Shown here one piece after another: positions 62,073-64,000 of a DNA stretch of 64,000 nucleotides. Every line of letters begins with the position of its first letter. Within the stretch, counting starts at the first letter, position 1. The notes under the pieces were generated by a model. It worked only from the letters and a program-made list of their open reading frames with translations. It was not told where the DNA came from and did not search any database. The DNA lies in assembly GCF_963678635.1 (NCBI RefSeq), contig NC_087062.1, forward strand, positions 92,913,845 to 92,977,844. The letters are read 5' to 3'. Both the position numbers and the translations under genes were made by a program. Origin of the DNA: Symsagittifera roscoffensis. Taxonomy: Eukaryota > Xenacoelomorpha > Acoela > Convolutidae.

Positions 62073-62596
62073 CTAAACAAACGCAAACTTACACATATTA
62101 TCGTTTTATACAAAACCATTTTGATTTACACACACCATCGCGACAACCCCACCACCGTTTTCAGTTTATTAACTCGAAATACACATCACCGTTCTTTCTT
62201 AATTTTACATTTTGCATTAAAAATACTAACCTCCACGGCATCCTCCGCAACTATGACCCAGTTACCCAAATGTATATATTCTGTCCCATCACGAAGACCT
62301 TCAATGATGAAGAATCAAGACCCTTCATTATCCCGCATGAATTCATACAACCTATCGAAATACCCATACTAGAATATATTCATAACACTAAATATAATCA
62401 TAAGATTTACAACTTGATCCAAAACACACCTCATGAATTTGCAGTAGGCACAGAAGAACTAAACACCATCAACGCACTTCAATTGCTTTGGCCACTGCTA
62501 CAAACTAAAAATGTTATACGCATACTAGCCAAGTTATTGACAACATCAGACTTGATTCACGACATCTTCCCACATAGCTTTTTCCCAGATAAATAA
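62063..62596 (+). CDS. Uncharacterised 177-residue protein
   Basis: The frame from ATG 62063 (the open frame extends to 62042) to TAA is the longest plus-strand frame in this part of the window. I recognise no domain. It has no signal peptide or membrane segment. It is rich in Ile, Asn, His, Pro and Tyr, has two cysteines, and ends with a leucine-rich helix-like stretch (ALQLLWPLLQTKNVIRILAK) before a Phe/Pro tail. Its start overlaps by ten bases the small exon proposed on the opposite strand, so at most one of the two models may be right there. A cargo gene of the polymerase element or chance are both possible. Confidence 0.4.
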   Translation: MLRTKQTQTYTYYRFIQNHFDLHTPSRQPHHRFQFINSKYTSPFFLNFTFCIKNTNLHGILRNYDPVTQMYIFCPITKTFNDEESRPFIIPHEFIQPIEIPILEYIHNTKYNHKIYNLIQNTPHEFAVGTEELNTINALQLLWPLLQTKNVIRILAKLLTTSDLIHDIFPHSFFPDK

Positions 62597-64000
62597 GGTA
62601 AATATGAATTAAAATAATTTTCACATATAAATTCAAAATTGTACTAACCATTTTTAAATTTATTATTTTAGTGTTCACACCACTATCATCTACAAAACAG
62701 AAAACAGACAAATAAAAATACAAACTTGTTAAATTATAATAATACTCCTAAATCTTTCGCACTAAATAATGTAGTAAAATTCATACCCAATGTAGTAATT
62801 TCATTTATAAATTATTTCCCCAAGAAGCAGTAAAATTAAAAACGATGAAAATTTATAATTTTAAACTTCCCCAAAAGCAGTAAATTCGATTTCTAAGCAA
62901 TAAATTTATAAAATGAGAAAGCAGTACTAACCTTTTCAATATTTTCATTCATTCGCGCAAGAATTCTATCCAAACTCGCACAACTCGCCCACGAAGAATT
63001 GTTTAAATAATGATTTTATGTTTCAAGTTTTCACTAACAACAACTCAAACAAGCAATAACAAGTTTCAAACTTTTCTTTAACTCGGTTGGAAAGGAACTA
63101 TATACTAAACCAAACCAACCAACGCAACTTACTAAACACCACAAATCATAAAATAACAGCATGACTAAGAAAAGAAAACCAACGGTACCCAAACTGGATT
63201 AACCCAGCTTAAAACTGGAAAATTTATTCTTTTGAAGACTATTATAAAGTCTAAGAAAGAAATAAAAAAAACACAAAAAAGTCGTAAGACAAAAGCAAAC
63301 CAAAAACAATTTGATTTTTGAAAAAAGGACACAACCAAAGTAACATAAGAAAGACCAGAAAAAACCAACATAAAATGTTGTCACATAACAGGACTTCTCA
63401 AAGAAATAGCATGAAATCATACTCCTGGCCTAACCCACCAGAGAAGGACGTCCTGAGCATGCTTATAGCTGGCCTAACCCACCGCGCTACACCCACGCTT
63501 TGTGACCACACTTCAATTTTTAATAAGAGGTACTCAAGGGTGAGCAACTCTTCAAAATAACTGAACTAAAATAAAACGCTTTTGTGAAAACAACTAACTA
63601 AGATCATGACTAAAAACCAAAATAACAGAAATTTATAAAATGTAAATCATAATATGCAGTATATAGATCACAGACAACAACAAAGACGAACATCCAAAGA
63701 CTAGACGATCCCATCACACTCGAACAAAAGAATGGCTAAACACAACCGACATGCCGTCCACAATCACGACTCAAAGGATTTAGAGTACGACTTGACTTCG
63801 CAGAAAAGGACTTCATTGAACTAGACCAATGACCACCTCGATGTTCAAGTATACGTACAGATCCGAGTTACAAGGCATCCCTTCCAAACACGATTTTCAC
63901 GCCATTCCCAGACGAGGCTGCGCACAAAACAGTTCTCTACTAATACAGAAAAATCTGACATAGCAAACCATTTTGAAATCGGATTGATTTCATTGGGGAT
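62597..64000. other. AT-rich, no gene seen
   Basis: A-rich sequence with scattered short open stretches. TGGCCTAACCCACC occurs twice (about 63425 and 63471); its reverse complement contains GTGGGTTAGGC, as in the SINE head at 19041-19240, so a tRNA-derived fragment is possible. Confidence 0.4.

Noticed and set aside
55115-62596. Complete Polinton element
   Set aside because: Only the polymerase is recognisable; no integrase, ATPase, protease, capsid genes or long terminal inverted repeats were found in the window.

Overview
The window is animal-type eukaryotic DNA: AT-rich, repeat-dense, with spliceosomal introns (GT..AG, pyrimidine-rich acceptors), AATAAA poly(A) signals and several transposon classes. 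The best anchor is a complete RECQL5-type helicase gene whose C-terminal SRI domain and PCNA-binding motif point to a metazoan. I cannot name the species; an invertebrate is most likely because CR1/L2-like retrotransposons, hAT elements, Helentron-like repeats and a Polinton-type DNA polymerase occur together. A 200-base N run (48973-49172) marks this as a draft scaffold.

Layout. 1-9.5 kb is a transposon graveyard: two reverse-transcriptase fragments, a hAT transposase pseudogene between 200-bp direct repeats, and short inverted-repeat elements (MITEs), some nested, several with 8-bp target duplications. 11.7-14.5 kb holds the last three exons of an acidic, Ser/Asn-rich protein with seven ~27-residue repeats and a C-terminal CILL prenylation motif. 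14.6-20.2 kb is intergenic: Helentron-like copies, tRNA-like sequences, and a tRNA-derived SINE inside a MITE. 20.2-28.7 kb is a ~99% identical nested tandem duplication whose breakpoint lies inside the first coding exon of RECQL5. 28.6-46.1 kb is RECQL5 in 14 exons, joined here at consistent phases to 976 codons plus stop. 46-51 kb is intergenic: repeats, the gap and a (TA)n tract. 51.4-52.3 kb encodes an unrecognised single-pass membrane protein. 55.1-59.9 kb (minus) is a disrupted Polinton/adintovirus-type protein-primed DNA polymerase B with N-terminal zinc fingers, one spliceable intron and an acidic C-terminal extension. 61.4-62.6 kb has two unrecognised coding regions on opposite strands.

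The three cellular genes (CaaX protein, RECQL5, membrane protein) are all on the plus strand and far apart; nothing suggests they work together. Most remaining DNA comes from one Helentron-like repeat family whose 3' ends (about 18 copies) all read on the plus strand, and from MITEs with 8-bp duplications typical of hAT transposases. All repeat, family and domain calls were made by eye without database searches.
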